64,000 nt of DNA from Bradyrhizobium xenonodulans (GTDB lineage Bacteria > Pseudomonadota > Alphaproteobacteria > Rhizobiales > Xanthobacteraceae), in contig NZ_CP089391.1 of NCBI RefSeq assembly GCF_027594865.1, positions 7,470,501 to 7,534,500 on the forward strand, in the 5' to 3' direction. Below, in pieces: positions 39,901-49,063 of this stretch; position 1 is the stretch's first letter, and every line of letters starts with the position of its first letter. The position numbers and the translations under genes are program-made. A model generated the notes under the pieces. The model saw only the letters and a list, made by a program, of their open reading frames with translations. It searched no databases and had not been told where the DNA came from.

Positions 39901-40077
39901 GTTGTAGAGGTTCTCGGGCGAGGCGCCGGGATAGCTGGTGGAGATCGAGATCGAGGGCGGCGCGATGATCGGATATTGCGCGATCGGCAGCAGCGGCACC
40001 GCAATCGCGCCGATCAAGCAGATGAACAGTGCGACCACCCAGGCGAAGATCGGCCTGTCGATGAAAAAACTCGGCAT
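36916..40077 (-). CDS. RND multidrug efflux permease (HAE1/AcrB type)
   Basis: A 1053-residue inner-membrane pump. It begins MPSFFIDRPIFAWVVALFIC, has the paired Asp of the proton relay in GILVDDAIVVVENVERI, the AcrB-type internal duplication and twelve membrane helices. It takes drugs or other amphiphiles from the periplasm and membrane and exports them through an outer-membrane channel encoded elsewhere. Six bases separate it from the adaptor gene upstream. The long open frame on the opposite strand is a codon-bias shadow. Confidence 0.96.
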   Translation of the reverse strand: MPSFFIDRPIFAWVVALFICLIGAIAVPLLPIAQYPIIAPPSISISTSYPGASPENLYNSVTRLIEEELNGASGILNFESTSDSLGQVEIIANFQPGTDTSAASVEVQNRIKRVEARLPRAVIQQGILIEEASSAVLQIITLNSTDGSLDEVGLGDFMIRNVLGEIRRIPGVGRATLYSTERSLRVWVDPAKLVGYGLTADDVNKAIAAQNAQVASGSIGAEPSTSSQRTSSLVLVKGQLSSPDEFGAIILRANADGSTVRLRDVARIEVGGLSYQFNTRLNGKPTAGLSVLMSPTGNALATASAVEEKMKELSRFFPANISYEIPYNITPVVEASIKKVLSTLVEAIVLVFVVMFLFLQNIRYTIIPTIVVPVALLGACTVLLLAGYSINMLSMFGMVLAVGILVDDAIVVVENVERIMAEEGLSPKEATRKAMSQITSAIIGITLVLMAVFVPMAFFPGSVGIIYRQFSVTMVAAIGFSAFLALSLTPALCATLLKPVTAGHGHAKRGVFGWFNRMLEGGKEGYSRTVGFSLKRTGRLMLVYAALLVGLSWGFVSLPGGFLPVDDQGFVTTDVQTPSDSSYPRTEAVIEKVEKYLAERPGVKDVTFLTGFSFSGQGMNTAQAFITLKDWSERGPKDAASAIVADINRDLGSSIRDAKISALQPPPIDNLGNSSGFSFRLQDRGQKGYQQLMRAADQLIAEANASPVLQKVYIEGLPEAGVVNLMIDREKAGAFGVTFEDINNTISTNLGSNYINDFPNRGRMQRVVVQADARDRMRTEDILNYNVKNSRGQLVPFSSFATVEWARGPTQIAGFNYYPAVRISGEAKPGFTSGDAIAEMERLAGRLPRGFGYEWTGQSLQEKLSGSQAPFLLALSVFVVFLCLAALYESWTIPLAVLLTVPLGIVGAVVAAMLRGLPNDVYFTVGLITIIGLAAKDAILIIEFAKDLRKEGKPLVDATIEACRLRFRPILMTGLAFICGVLPMAIAHGAGGASQQSLGSVVMGGMIAVVILALLMVPVFFVSVQRVLAGDREPKVAKDGEAYGPPAPARGGH

Positions 40078-40083
40078 GGCGCG

Positions 40084-41277
40084 TTACCGCGTCAGCTTCT
40101 GGGCGTGCCGGTTGTCCGCGGTGGCGTCCGCTTCCGACCAGGATTGCGGCTTGACCTTGTCGCCGGCCGCGAACTTCTGGAACCCTTCGACCACGACCTT
40201 GTCACCGGCCTTCAGGCCCTCGGTGACGAACCAGAGGCCGTCCTGCACCGAACCCGTGCGCACCGGCTGCACCGCGATGTGGTTGTCGTCCTTGACGACG
40301 AACACCTCGCTGCCGCCGCCGCCATTGCGCTGGACTGCCTGCTGCGGCACCGCGATCGCGTCGCTATCGAGGCCCTGGTCGATGCGGACGCGGACATACA
40401 TGCCGGGCAGCAGCTCGCGCTTGGGATTGGGGAATTCGCCGCGCAAGGTCACCTGGCCGGTATGGGCGTCGACCTTGGCGTCGGAGAACAACAGCTTGCC
40501 GTCGAGCGAATAGATGGTGTTGTCGTCGAGCACGAGACGCACCTTGGCGGCATCGGAGGCGATGCGCTCGAGGTCGCCGCTCTCGAAGGCGCGGCGGAGC
40601 TGGTTGAGCTCGGTTACCGATTGGGTGAAGTCGGCATAGATCGGATCGAGCTGCTGGATGGTGGCGAGGTTGGTCTCGTTCTGCACCGCGAGCGCGCCCT
40701 CGCTGACCAGGGCTGCACCGACGACGCCGTCGATCGGCGCACGCACGGTGGCATAGTCGAGATTGAGCTTGGCGCGCGCGAGATCGGCCTTGCGTCCCTC
40801 GACCTCGGCATGGGCCTGGCGCTCGGCCGCGATCGCCTTTTCGTTCTCGGCTTCGGGCGCGGCGCGCTGGTTGGTCAGCGTGGCGATGCGGTGCGCCTGC
40901 TGCTTGGCTTGCATCAGCGCAGCCTCGGACTTGGCGAGCGCGGCCTCATTGGCCATCACCTCGACCTCGAACGGACGCGGATCGATCCGGTAGAGCGGAT
41001 CGCCGGCCTTGACCTCGCTGCCCTGGCGGAACAGGCGCTCGACCACGATGCCGGAGATGCGCGGCCGCACGTCGGAGACGCGCGTCGGCGCGATGCGGCC
41101 CGGCAGCTCGCGCACCACGGCGCGCGGCTGCGGCTTCACGATGACGATGCTGACGTCAGGATCGGCGGGCTGGGCGGCGGAAATGGCGGAATTCGATTCG
41201 TCGCAAGCACCGAGCAGCGGCGCCAAGGCCGCGAGCATCATTGCAACGCATGCCGATCGCGCGCGAAGTCCTGACAT
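40084..41277 (-). CDS. RND efflux periplasmic adaptor lipoprotein
   Basis: A 397-residue membrane-fusion protein from the ATG of MSGLRARSACVAMMLAALAP, with the lipobox LLGAC; a longer frame upstream does not give a signal peptide at the N-terminus. Blocks: RVSDVRPRISGIVVERLFRQ (lipoyl domain), helical hairpin AKSEAALMQAKQQAHRIATL, and LDYATVRAPIDGVVGAALVS. Bridges the permease and the outer-membrane channel. First gene of the pump operon; no adjacent repressor was found. Confidence 0.94.
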   Translation of the reverse strand: MSGLRARSACVAMMLAALAPLLGACDESNSAISAAQPADPDVSIVIVKPQPRAVVRELPGRIAPTRVSDVRPRISGIVVERLFRQGSEVKAGDPLYRIDPRPFEVEVMANEAALAKSEAALMQAKQQAHRIATLTNQRAAPEAENEKAIAAERQAHAEVEGRKADLARAKLNLDYATVRAPIDGVVGAALVSEGALAVQNETNLATIQQLDPIYADFTQSVTELNQLRRAFESGDLERIASDAAKVRLVLDDNTIYSLDGKLLFSDAKVDAHTGQVTLRGEFPNPKRELLPGMYVRVRIDQGLDSDAIAVPQQAVQRNGGGGSEVFVVKDDNHIAVQPVRTGSVQDGLWFVTEGLKAGDKVVVEGFQKFAAGDKVKPQSWSEADATADNRHAQKLTR

Positions 41278-41508
41278 GAAGGTAAGTGCCCCGAGGTTGT
41301 TGATACTGATCAAGCGCCGCGCACGGCCCGTTCTGGGCGATTCTACGCGGCTGATGCGGTCAAGATAGAATGGAGTTGCTGCGACGCAACGCATCCCTCA
41401 GGCGGCTCATTGTCACACGGCCTATAGCGCTGAGGTCAGAAGGCTTTTTGGCTCTCACCGGATTGTGAGTCGGGTTCCATTACCGCGTGCTGCGACGGAA
41501 TATCGCAA

Positions 41509-42528
41509 TCACCCGGCGGCCTTCATCCGATATTGGCTGACGCCCCATTCGGTTCCATCGGCGTAGCCGAACAGGCCCGACGTGGCGAGGAAGAACCAGC
41601 GCCAGCGCCGCATCCACAGCCCGGTCTCCTCGCCATAGACCTGGCGCAAGGCCGCTTCGATGGTGTCGCGATGGGCATCGAAATTGGCGAGCCAGTCGTT
41701 CGCGGTGCGCTGATAGTGCGTTCCGCTCCAGCACCATTCCTTCTCGATCGCGAAGATGTCGCCGAACTGCCTGACGAGATGATGGCTCGGCATCAGCCCA
41801 TCGGTGAGGACGTGCTGCGCGATCCAGTCCTCGCGATTGGCCCGGTCGATCAGGTGGGAGCCGGAGCGATGGGTGACGATGTGCATGAAGAAGCGCCCCT
41901 CGGGCACGAGCCATGACCGCACGCGCGTCATCAGCTTGCGCCAGTTCGTCATCTGCTCGAACATCTCGACCGAGACGATGCGGTCGAACTGCCCGTCGGG
42001 CGCGAACACGTTCATGTCCGCGGTGACCACACGCAAATTGAGCAACCCGCGCCGCTGCGCCTGTTCCTCGACATAAGCGCGCTGGACCTCCAAGTTCGAC
42101 ACCGCCGTGATCTTCGCATGCGGAAACTGCCGCGCCATCCACAGCGACAGCGAACCCCAGCCGCAGCCAAGCTCCAGGATGGTCTGCCCGTCGGCGAGGC
42201 CGGCATGCTCGACGGTCTGGCGCAACGCCTCCTCCTCCGCCTCCTGCAGGGTGCTGGCATCGGTCTTGTAGAAACAGGACGAATATTTGCGGTTGGGGCC
42301 GAGCACCTCTGCCAGGAGCGCCGCGGGCAACTCGCAGTGCCCGGCATCCGCGTCGTCGGCGATCGGTCGCAGCATCATCCGGCCGGCGAAGGCGGCATCG
42401 TCGGCCGCGCCCAGCGCGGACAGGCGCGTCGCCGTGCGCGAGCACAGGCGCTGGATCGCGGCACGGATCACGACATCAGGCAGCGGCACCCGTTCGGCGG
42501 TCCCGATGATCGTGGAAACGACGCTCAT
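41509..42528 (-). CDS. SAM-dependent methyltransferase, cyclopropane-fatty-acid synthase-like
   Basis: A 339-residue enzyme. SAM motif ILELGCGWGSLSLWMARQFP, then ITAVSNLEVQRAYVEEQAQR, VSVEMFEQMTNWRKLM and KYSSCFYK, all as in the CFA synthase family, though shorter at the N-terminus than true CFA synthase. Probably methylates a lipid or small acceptor. Divergent from the next gene with 155 bases between. Confidence 0.88.
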   Translation of the reverse strand: MSVVSTIIGTAERVPLPDVVIRAAIQRLCSRTATRLSALGAADDAAFAGRMMLRPIADDADAGHCELPAALLAEVLGPNRKYSSCFYKTDASTLQEAEEEALRQTVEHAGLADGQTILELGCGWGSLSLWMARQFPHAKITAVSNLEVQRAYVEEQAQRRGLLNLRVVTADMNVFAPDGQFDRIVSVEMFEQMTNWRKLMTRVRSWLVPEGRFFMHIVTHRSGSHLIDRANREDWIAQHVLTDGLMPSHHLVRQFGDIFAIEKEWCWSGTHYQRTANDWLANFDAHRDTIEAALRQVYGEETGLWMRRWRWFFLATSGLFGYADGTEWGVSQYRMKAAG

Positions 42529-42683
42529 GCGGCCCCCGAATGGCGAGCTTTTGCAAACACCTGCCTATCAAAGCGCGGCTTCCGGTCCGGGTTCCCCAAG
42601 CTCTCCCCGAAATCGGCGCATCCGGCGCTTTTTTTGGGCTGGCGCTGTGCCATAGTGCGCGCCGCAAGCAAGTTTCGTAACGG

Positions 42684-43718
42684 ATGATACCGGCCATGCC
42701 GCCTGGCGCCTCGCCCCGCTCTTCCATGGACATCGAATTCACCAAGCTGTCCTCGCCCAGCGTTTTCCTGGTCCGGATGCTGGTCTTCCTGGTGCTCTGC
42801 ACCCTGGTGGGCGTGGTGCTCTACAAGCAGATCATCCAGGCCTTCTTCGCCAATCCCGGGCTCAATGCCCTGATCGGCGGCGTGCTGTTCATCGGCATCA
42901 TCCTGGCCTTCCGCCAGGTGATCCGGCTCTATCCCGAAGTGTCCTGGGTCAACAATTTCCGCATCGCCGATCCCGGCCTTGCCCCCGCCCGGCACCCCAA
43001 GCTGCTGGCGCCGATGGCGATGATCCTGGGCGGCGAGCGCACCGGGCGGATGTCGATCACCCAGACCACGATGCGGCATCTGCTCGATTCGATCGCGACC
43101 CGCCTGGATGAGGCCCGCGACATCTCCCGCTACATGACCGGCCTCTTGGTCTTCCTCGGCCTGCTCGGCACCTTCTGGGGCCTGATCGAGACGGTCGGCT
43201 CGGTCGGCAAGGTGATCGACGGGCTCAAGGTCGGCGGCGATTCCGGCGCCCTGTTCGACACGCTGAAGGAAGGCCTCGCCGCCCCGCTCGGCGGCATGGG
43301 CATCTCGTTCTCCAGCTCGCTGTTCGGCCTCGCCGGCTCCCTGATCCTCGGCTTCCTCGATCTGCAATCGAGCCAGGCGCAGAACCGCTTCTACACCGAT
43401 CTCGAAGACTGGCTGGCCACCACCGTGCGCGAATATGGCCACGGCGAAGTGGCTGTCGCATCCGGTGGCGGCGGCGGCGTTGCCAGCGGCGAGCTCCAGG
43501 CCGCGGTCGAGCGGCTCCGCTCCGTGCTGGAAGAAGGCAGCGCCAACCGCGGCACCACCGCGGCGATGGCGAGCCTTGCCGAAGCCATCCAGGCGCTGGT
43601 CTCGCACATGCGCACCGAGCAGCAGATGATCCGCGAATGGGCCGACGGCCAGGGCGAGCAGAACCGCGAGATCCGGCGCCTGCTGGAGCGCATCGCGCGT
43701 CAACCCGAGAAGGGTTAG
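42684..43718 (+). CDS. MotA/TolQ/ExbB-type inner-membrane channel protein
   Basis: A 344-residue protein with membrane helices near 28-48, 58-75, 145-165 and 200-225; the last two flank GLLVFLGLLGTFWGLIETVG and GGMGISFSSSLFGLAGSLIL, typical of the MotA/ExbB proton-channel family. The tail is coiled (QAAVERLRSVLEEGS, REIRRLLERI). Coupled to an OmpA-like gene after four bases, so the pair resembles MotA-MotB or ZorA-ZorB in plan. An alternative start is MDIEFTKL, 14 codons in. Confidence 0.85.
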   Translation: MIPAMPPGASPRSSMDIEFTKLSSPSVFLVRMLVFLVLCTLVGVVLYKQIIQAFFANPGLNALIGGVLFIGIILAFRQVIRLYPEVSWVNNFRIADPGLAPARHPKLLAPMAMILGGERTGRMSITQTTMRHLLDSIATRLDEARDISRYMTGLLVFLGLLGTFWGLIETVGSVGKVIDGLKVGGDSGALFDTLKEGLAAPLGGMGISFSSSLFGLAGSLILGFLDLQSSQAQNRFYTDLEDWLATTVREYGHGEVAVASGGGGGVASGELQAAVERLRSVLEEGSANRGTTAAMASLAEAIQALVSHMRTEQQMIREWADGQGEQNREIRRLLERIARQPEKG

Positions 43719-43722
43719 CAAT

Positions 43723-44751
43723 ATGGCTCTGGCGCGCGGCCGCCGCGGCGATACCTCCTTCAACTACTGGCCCGGATTCGTCGACGCGCTGTCGACGCTG
43801 GTGCTGTCGATCGTGTTCCTGCTGTCGGTGTTCCTGGTCGTGCAGTTCTTCCTGTCGCAGGAGGTCACCGGCAAGGACAAGGCGCTGGAGCAGCTCAACG
43901 CCAAGATCGCGCAGCTCAACGAGCTGCTCTCGCTGGAGAAGCTCGGCAAGCTCACGCTCGACGACCAGGTCTCGCAGTTGAAGGCGGGACTTGCCTCGGC
44001 CGAGACCGAGCGCGACCGCATCAAGGGCCTCTATGACGGCCTCGCCGCCGCCGGCAGCGACGCGCAGGGCAAATCCTCCGAGCTCGGCAAGGCGCTGGAT
44101 TCCGAAAAGGCCGTCTCGGCGCGGGCGCTGGCCCAGATCGAGGTGCTGAACCAGCAGATCAGCGCGCTGCGCCGGCAATTGGCGGCGTTGGAAGAGGCAC
44201 TCGACGCCAGCGAGAAGCGCGACAAGGAATCGCAGAACCGCATCGCCGATCTCGGCTCGCGTTTGAACGTGGCGCTGGCGCAGCGCGTGCAGGAATTGTC
44301 GCGCTACCGCTCGGAATTCTTCGGCCGCCTGCGCGCCATCCTCGGCAACCGCCCCGACATCCGCATCGTCGGCGACCGCTTCGTGTTCCAGTCCGAAGTG
44401 TTCTTCGACACCGGACAGGCGGTGCTGCTGCCCGAGGGCCGCGCCGAGCTCGACACATTGGCGACTGCGCTGATCGAGCTCGACAAGAAGATCCCGAGCG
44501 ATATCCCCTGGGTGCTGCGCGTCGACGGCCATACCGACGTGCGCCCGGTCAGCGGTGCGAACTTCAAGTCGAACTGGGACCTGTCCGCGGCCCGCTCCAT
44601 CTCGGTGGTGCAGTACCTGATCTCGCTCGGCGTCCCCGCCCAGCGCCTCGTCGCGGCCGGCTTCGGCGAATTCCAGCCGCTCGATCCCGCCAACACGGAA
44701 GAGGCCTACAAGCGCAACCGCCGCATCGAGCTGAAGCTGACGGAGCGGTAG
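43723..44751 (+). CDS. MotB-like inner-membrane protein with OmpA peptidoglycan-binding domain
   Basis: A 342-residue protein: one membrane helix (FVDALSTLVLSIVFLLSVFL) with the Asp placed as in MotB, a long periplasmic coiled coil (about 50-200), and an OmpA domain (VFFDTGQAVLLPEGRAELDT, VDGHTDVRPVSG, RSISVVQYLISLGVPAQRLV). It should anchor the channel encoded upstream to peptidoglycan. Not part of a visible flagellar or tol operon. Confidence 0.9.
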   Translation: MALARGRRGDTSFNYWPGFVDALSTLVLSIVFLLSVFLVVQFFLSQEVTGKDKALEQLNAKIAQLNELLSLEKLGKLTLDDQVSQLKAGLASAETERDRIKGLYDGLAAAGSDAQGKSSELGKALDSEKAVSARALAQIEVLNQQISALRRQLAALEEALDASEKRDKESQNRIADLGSRLNVALAQRVQELSRYRSEFFGRLRAILGNRPDIRIVGDRFVFQSEVFFDTGQAVLLPEGRAELDTLATALIELDKKIPSDIPWVLRVDGHTDVRPVSGANFKSNWDLSAARSISVVQYLISLGVPAQRLVAAGFGEFQPLDPANTEEAYKRNRRIELKLTER

Positions 44752-45200
44752 TGAGCGGCGCCGTCCACCTCCGCCCCTACCGACCCGAGGACGAAGCGGC
44801 CTCGATCGACCTCTGGCATCGCACCTGGCAGCAGGCCTATCCGCAGATCGACTTCGCTGCTCGCCTCGAATGGTGGCGGGAGCGCTGGAGGAAGGACCTG
44901 GTGCCGAAGGCCTCGATCGTCGTCGCCGAGCAGGACGGCGCGCTGACCGGCTTCGTCACCATCGACGGCGAAGGCTATCTCGATCAGCTCGTGGTCGATC
45001 CGGATCGCTGGGGCTCGAGCGCGGCGCGGCTCCTGGTCGAGGAAGCCAAGCGCCTCTCTCCGAACGGCATCACGCTGCTCGTCAACAAGGACAACGCCCG
45101 CGCCATCCGCTTCTACGAGCGCAACGGCTTTGCCCATGCCGGCGACGATGTGAATCCGACCTCGGGCCGGCCGGTGCTGAAGATGGTTTGGCGAGCGTGA
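44751..45200 (+). CDS. GNAT family N-acetyltransferase
   Basis: A 149-residue acetyltransferase starting at a GTG that overlaps the previous stop by one base. Acetyl-CoA-binding segment LVVDPDRWGSSAARLLVEEA and the end NKDNARAIRFYERNGFAHAG fit the fold. The acceptor is unknown. Confidence 0.9.
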   Translation: MSGAVHLRPYRPEDEAASIDLWHRTWQQAYPQIDFAARLEWWRERWRKDLVPKASIVVAEQDGALTGFVTIDGEGYLDQLVVDPDRWGSSAARLLVEEAKRLSPNGITLLVNKDNARAIRFYERNGFAHAGDDVNPTSGRPVLKMVWRA

Positions 45201-45279
45201 CGGCTGTCACGCAGGGATCCGCTCGCGTCCGTTATTCGTTGTAGCCAGAGTAGCGATGGCAAACGGATGGAGACGATCG

Positions 45280-45525
45280 ATGCGGCTGAGCGATCTGGGC
45301 AAGGGGGCGTCGGTCTTTCTGGGCGTGATCGTCGCCGGATACGTGTCGACGGCCTATGTCGACCAGCGCTTCGCCGCGCCGGCGAACACCGCGAGTGCGC
45401 CTGCTTCGACGAGCAGTCCCGATCCGACGATCGGCCCTGCTGCATCGGCCTGCGTCGGCGAGGACGGAAGCTGGAAAAACTGGCCGTGGCCGAATGTGCC
45501 GGCGCTGTCGCCGAAGTGCAAATAA
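45280..45525 (+). CDS. small membrane-anchored or secreted protein
   Basis: An 81-residue protein from an ATG preceded by GGAGACGATCG; an ATG eight codons upstream has a poorer site. One hydrophobic helix (GASVFLGVIVAGYVSTAYVD) is followed by a Ser/Ala/Pro-rich tail with two Cys (SACVGEDGSWKNWPWP, SPKCK) that may form a disulfide in the periplasm. Function unknown. Confidence 0.65.
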   Translation: MRLSDLGKGASVFLGVIVAGYVSTAYVDQRFAAPANTASAPASTSSPDPTIGPAASACVGEDGSWKNWPWPNVPALSPKCK

Positions 45526-45543
45526 ATCGGCCCCCCAAAACAG

Positions 45544-45571
45544 CGAAGACAACCCCTTGCACAGTAGCCGG
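45544..45571 (+). repeat. 28-base dispersed repeat, copy 2
   Basis: Contains GACAACCCCTTGCACAGTAG and matches 18471-18498 at 26 of 28 positions. It lies 19 bases after the preceding stop. Confidence 0.7.
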
Positions 45572-45603
45572 CCATCTTGGGAGCCGGCGCGTCGTGCTCG
45601 ACG

Positions 45604-45846
45604 CTATTTGGACGGCGGGGTCGATCCAACCGCCTGTGGGGGAAGACCAAAGCCGGTCCGAGCGTCCTCGGTATGCCAGGGCCGCCAAGCCGGTTCAGCG
45701 GCAACTCGTCTCGCGTCTTCGACACGCTCGGCCGCGACCTTCTCCCGATGTGTCAAGCCCGTCGAAGGGTCGCGTTCCTCAGGTTGGGCGGCGAAGCTCG
45801 CGTTGGCCAAGGCAAGCGCGATAACGGCCAGTGCAATTTTGATCAT
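45604..45846 (-). CDS. small secreted protein
   Basis: An 80-residue frame with a convincing signal peptide (MIKIALAVIALALANASFAA, cleavage after AFA-A) and a charged mature part (REKVAAERVEDARRVAAEPA). No homology recognised; ribosome-binding site weak. Confidence 0.6.
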   Translation of the reverse strand: MIKIALAVIALALANASFAAQPEERDPSTGLTHREKVAAERVEDARRVAAEPAWRPWHTEDARTGFGLPPQAVGSTPPSK

Positions 45847-46059
45847 TACGTACGTTACACCACTTGCCTCTCAAGTTGCGAACTTTGTTTGACCTCAATC
45901 GCCGGAGGCCGCTCTCTCAGATTGGCCGAACTATTTTCCGTCGATCATCAGCAGGCCGCAGCCTATCGATTGCTCACGACTGTCTCGGAGTACGGGATCG
46001 CCGGCCTGCGCGGGCGACGACACTGCGGGTGAGGCGTCGCCTCAGTTTCACGCAGCGCC

Positions 46060-47910
46060 TCACGCCCCCTCGAACTGCAGCCTCGCCAGCCTCGCATAGA
46101 GCCCGTTCGCAGCCACCAGCTCCGCATGCGTGCCTTGCTCGACGATCTGGCCCTGGTCCATCACCAGGATGCGGTCGCAGGAGAGGACGGTCGCGAGGCG
46201 GTGGGCGATGACGAGCGTGGTGCGGTGCCGCATCAGCTCTTCGAGCGCGGTCTGCACCAGCGTCTCGCTCTCGGCATCGAGCGCGGAGGTGGCTTCATCG
46301 AGCAGCAGCAGCGGCGCATCGCGCAGGATGGCGCGGGCGATCGCGATACGCTGGCGCTGGCCGCCGGACAGCGTCACGCCACGCTCGCCGAGCGGAGTGT
46401 CAAAGCCTTCGGGCAGGCGGCGGATGAACTCGGCGGCATGCGCGAGCTCGGCGGCGCGCTCGACCTCGGCATCGGTCGCATCGGGCCGGCCGAAGCGGAT
46501 GTTCTCGCGGGCGCTCGCGGCGAACACGTTGGATTCCTGCGGCACCAGAGCGATGCGGGAGCGGAAGTCGCGCGGGTCGGCGGACTTGACCGGCACGCCG
46601 TCGAGCGAGATTGCGCCGCCTCGCGGATCGTAGAAGCGCAGCAGCAGGTGAAAGATGGTGCTCTTGCCGGCGCCGGACGGGCCGACGATCGCGACCTTCT
46701 CGCCGGGGCGCACGGTGAACGACACCGCATCGAGCACCTTGACGTCGGGCCGCGCGGGATAGGCGAAGCTGACGCGATCGAAGCCGACCTCGCCGCGCGC
46801 CGGCACCGGCAGCGCGCGCGGCGAGGCGGGCGCCTTGATCTCCGGCTGCACGTGCAGGATCTCGAACAGGCGCTCGGCCGCGCCCGAGGCCGCCGAGACC
46901 TCGCCCCAGACCTCGCTGAGCTGGCCGAGGCCCGCCGCGGCAAAGGCCGCGTAGAGCACGAACTGGCCGAGCCGGCCCGGCGAAATCGTGCCGATCAGGA
47001 CGTCATGCGAGCCGATCCAGAGGATCGCGACCACGCTGGCGAACACGATGAAGATGATGATGGCGGTGAGCACCGCGCGGGCCTGCGTGGACGTGCGCGC
47101 CGCCTCATAGGCCTGCTCGACCTCGCCGCCAAAGCGCTTCTCGGCGAGCCCTTCGCTGGTATAGGCCTGCACGGTGCGGATCGCGCCGACCAGCTCACCG
47201 GCATAGGCGGAGGCATCGGCCAGCGTGTCCTGCGCGTTGCGCGACAGCCGTCGCACCCAGCGCCCGAAGGCGACCAGCGGCAGCACGATCAGGGGAATGG
47301 CGAGCAGCACGAAACCGGACAGCCGCGGGCTGGTGATCACCATCATCGCAGCCGCGCCGAAGAACATCATCAGATTGCGCAGCGCGATCGAGACCGAGGC
47401 GCCGACGGCGGATTTGATCTGGGTGGTGTCGGCGGTGAGCCGCGACACCAGTTCGCCGCTGCGCGCGGAATCGAAGAAGGAAGGCGAGAGCGAGAGCAGA
47501 TGGGCGAACACGTCGCGGCGGAGATCGGCAACGATGCGCTCGCCGATCGTCATCACGAGGTAGTAGCGCGCGGCACTGGCAAGCGCGAGCACGGCGACCA
47601 CGGCGATCATCACCGAGAAGTAGCTGTTGATCAGCGCGATGCCTTCCGGCGTCAGGCCGAAATCGATCATCCTGCGCACCGCGATCGGCACCAGCAGCGT
47701 GGTCAGGGCCGCAACCGTCAGCGCGACGAAGGCCAGCGCCGCCCGGCCGCGATAGCGGGCCACATAGGGCGCGAGCGCCAGCAGCGGACGCAGCTTGGCG
47801 CGGCCCTTGGCAGGCTGCTCGATCAGCTCGGCTTCGATCGACGGGGCTTCTGCGGCGTTCATTGCAGGCCGATCGACATACTGGTCATCAAGCCGTTCCA
47901 CTGCGCTCAT
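46060..47910 (-). CDS. ABC exporter, fused permease and ATPase (MsbA-like)
   Basis: A 616-residue half-transporter from [17 protein letters not shown]; a TTG 11 codons upstream is possible. Six membrane helices (about 45-320) precede the ATPase: Walker [16 protein letters not shown], signature [16 protein letters not shown], Walker [13 protein letters not shown] and H-loop VIAHRLATV. Dimer exports lipid or drug-like substrates; the true one is unknown. Confidence 0.94.
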   Translation of the reverse strand: MSAVERLDDQYVDRPAMNAAEAPSIEAELIEQPAKGRAKLRPLLALAPYVARYRGRAALAFVALTVAALTTLLVPIAVRRMIDFGLTPEGIALINSYFSVMIAVVAVLALASAARYYLVMTIGERIVADLRRDVFAHLLSLSPSFFDSARSGELVSRLTADTTQIKSAVGASVSIALRNLMMFFGAAAMMVITSPRLSGFVLLAIPLIVLPLVAFGRWVRRLSRNAQDTLADASAYAGELVGAIRTVQAYTSEGLAEKRFGGEVEQAYEAARTSTQARAVLTAIIIFIVFASVVAILWIGSHDVLIGTISPGRLGQFVLYAAFAAAGLGQLSEVWGEVSAASGAAERLFEILHVQPEIKAPASPRALPVPARGEVGFDRVSFAYPARPDVKVLDAVSFTVRPGEKVAIVGPSGAGKSTIFHLLLRFYDPRGGAISLDGVPVKSADPRDFRSRIALVPQESNVFAASARENIRFGRPDATDAEVERAAELAHAAEFIRRLPEGFDTPLGERGVTLSGGQRQRIAIARAILRDAPLLLLDEATSALDAESETLVQTALEELMRHRTTLVIAHRLATVLSCDRILVMDQGQIVEQGTHAELVAANGLYARLARLQFEGA

Positions 47911-48017
47911 GAGATCCGACCCATTGAATTCGTTTGCTCCCAATAGGCCGGTGCAAGGGTAGTGGCAAATCCGGGAAGTCCCTTAGGGGCAAGCCCGGTT
48001 CTGCCTGCTCGCACCGC

Positions 48018-48046
48018 TTGTTTTGCAGGCCCCCGTGGGGTATAGA
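48018..48046 (+). promoter_or_regulatory. sigma-70 promoter of rpmE
   Basis: TTGTTT and TATAGA are spaced by 17 bases, about 60 bases before the rpmE ATG, on the divergent side of the ABC exporter. Confidence 0.55.
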
Positions 48047-48106
48047 GCCGCCAAATCCGTCATTCGATAGCCACTCAAGTAAGGCGCCGGGCGCCGAGGA
48101 ATTGCC

Positions 48107-48334
48107 ATGAAAGCCGAAATTCATCCGGATTATCATACGATTAAGGTCGTGATGACCGACGGAACCGAGTACCTGACCCGCTCGACCTGGGGCAAGGAAG
48201 GCGACACGCTGAACCTCGACATCGACCCGAAGTCGCACCCGGCCTGGACCGGCGGCAACGCCCAGCTGATGGATCGCGGCGGCCGCGTCTCGCGCTTCCA
48301 GAAGAAGTTTTCGGGCTTTCTCAAAAAGGATTGA
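48107..48334 (+). CDS. rpmE: ribosomal protein bL31
   Basis: A 75-residue protein: [20 protein letters not shown] to [15 protein letters not shown]. It has no Cys, so it is the zinc-free form seen in rhizobia. GAGGA precedes the ATG. A clear promoter and terminator make this a single-gene unit. Confidence 0.96.
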   Translation: MKAEIHPDYHTIKVVMTDGTEYLTRSTWGKEGDTLNLDIDPKSHPAWTGGNAQLMDRGGRVSRFQKKFSGFLKKD

Positions 48335-48357
48335 TCCCGCCCTCGAGGCCGGAGACG

Positions 48358-48389
48358 AAAAACGCCCCTGGGAGACCAGGGGCGTTTTT
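48358..48389 (+). terminator. intrinsic terminator of rpmE
   Basis: A nine-base-pair stem CGCCCCTGG/CCAGGGGCG with loop GAGA, preceded by five A and followed by five T, 23 bases past the rpmE stop. It could work in both directions. Confidence 0.92.
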
Positions 48390-48425
48390 GTTTGTGGGGC
48401 AGGTCCTCAGCCAAAGCCGGGATTT

Positions 48426-48532
48426 CGTAGGGTGGGCAAAGCGCAAGCGTGCCCACGAAACCGTTGTCGTGATCCTCGAGCGAGAGATGGTGGGCACGGC
48501 GCTTTGCGCCTTTGCCCACCCTACGAGAGCGT
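48426..48532. repeat. dispersed repeat (GTAGGGTGGGCAAAG/TTTGCCCACCCTACG type)
   Basis: Opens with GTAGGGTGGGCAAAGCGCAA and closes with TTGCCCACCCTACGA, the two arms being inverted. The same element occurs at 53941-54026. Confidence 0.8.
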
Positions 48533-48553
48533 GCTCCTACGGCACCTGTGAGC

Positions 48554-49063
48554 CTACCGCTCGAACGCGGCCTTCAGCGCGTTGAGGTGCGGCACCAGCG
48601 GATTGCCGATCGCGGGCAGCTCGGCCGGCGGGGTGTGGATCGTGGTGTCGAGGCGGCGAACGCGGGTCTGAAGGCTCATCGAGCGATGGATCAGGTCCTG
48701 GAGCTGCGAGGGCAGCTTCTCGATGGAGTCATTGGGGCCGGGATCGGCGGCGGAGAGCTTGACCTTGGTCTTCTCGCGGTTGGCCTGGACCAGCGTCATC
48801 TCACCTTCCTTCACCGCGCGGTGCAGCAGCAGCCACGAGGCGAGCTGCATCAGGCGCGTGGTGAGGCGCATGCTCTCGGTCGCATAGGTCAGGCTGACCG
48901 CGCGGTCGAGCGCCTTGGCCTCGGTACGGCCGGCGCCGTCGAGATAGGCGGCGGTCTCTTCGACGAGATCCATGCCCTCGCGGAACAAGGTGCCGAACGC
49001 CGCGGAATTGGTGAACCGCTCGCTGAGTTGAACGAGAGCGCCGTCGGCTTGCAAACGTTCCAT
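48554..49063 (-). CDS. DUF1465 family protein
   Basis: A 169-residue helical protein conserved in alphaproteobacteria: FTNSAAFGTLFREGMDLVEE, ESMRLTTRLMQLASWLLLHR and the end LVPHLNALKAAFER. AGAGGCG stands before the ATG. Function not established. Confidence 0.88.
   Translation of the reverse strand: MERLQADGALVQLSERFTNSAAFGTLFREGMDLVEETAAYLDGAGRTEAKALDRAVSLTYATESMRLTTRLMQLASWLLLHRAVKEGEMTLVQANREKTKVKLSAADPGPNDSIEKLPSQLQDLIHRSMSLQTRVRRLDTTIHTPPAELPAIGNPLVPHLNALKAAFER

Noticed and set aside
36919..41274. Very long open frame on the plus strand opposite the RND pump genes
   Set aside because: It is antisense to two certain genes and is rich in Arg, His, Asp and Gly, the composition expected from the complement of high-GC codons.
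42684..44751. Complete Zorya defence system
   Set aside because: Only the motor-like pair is present; no helicase, nuclease or ZorC/ZorD/ZorE-like gene is adjacent.
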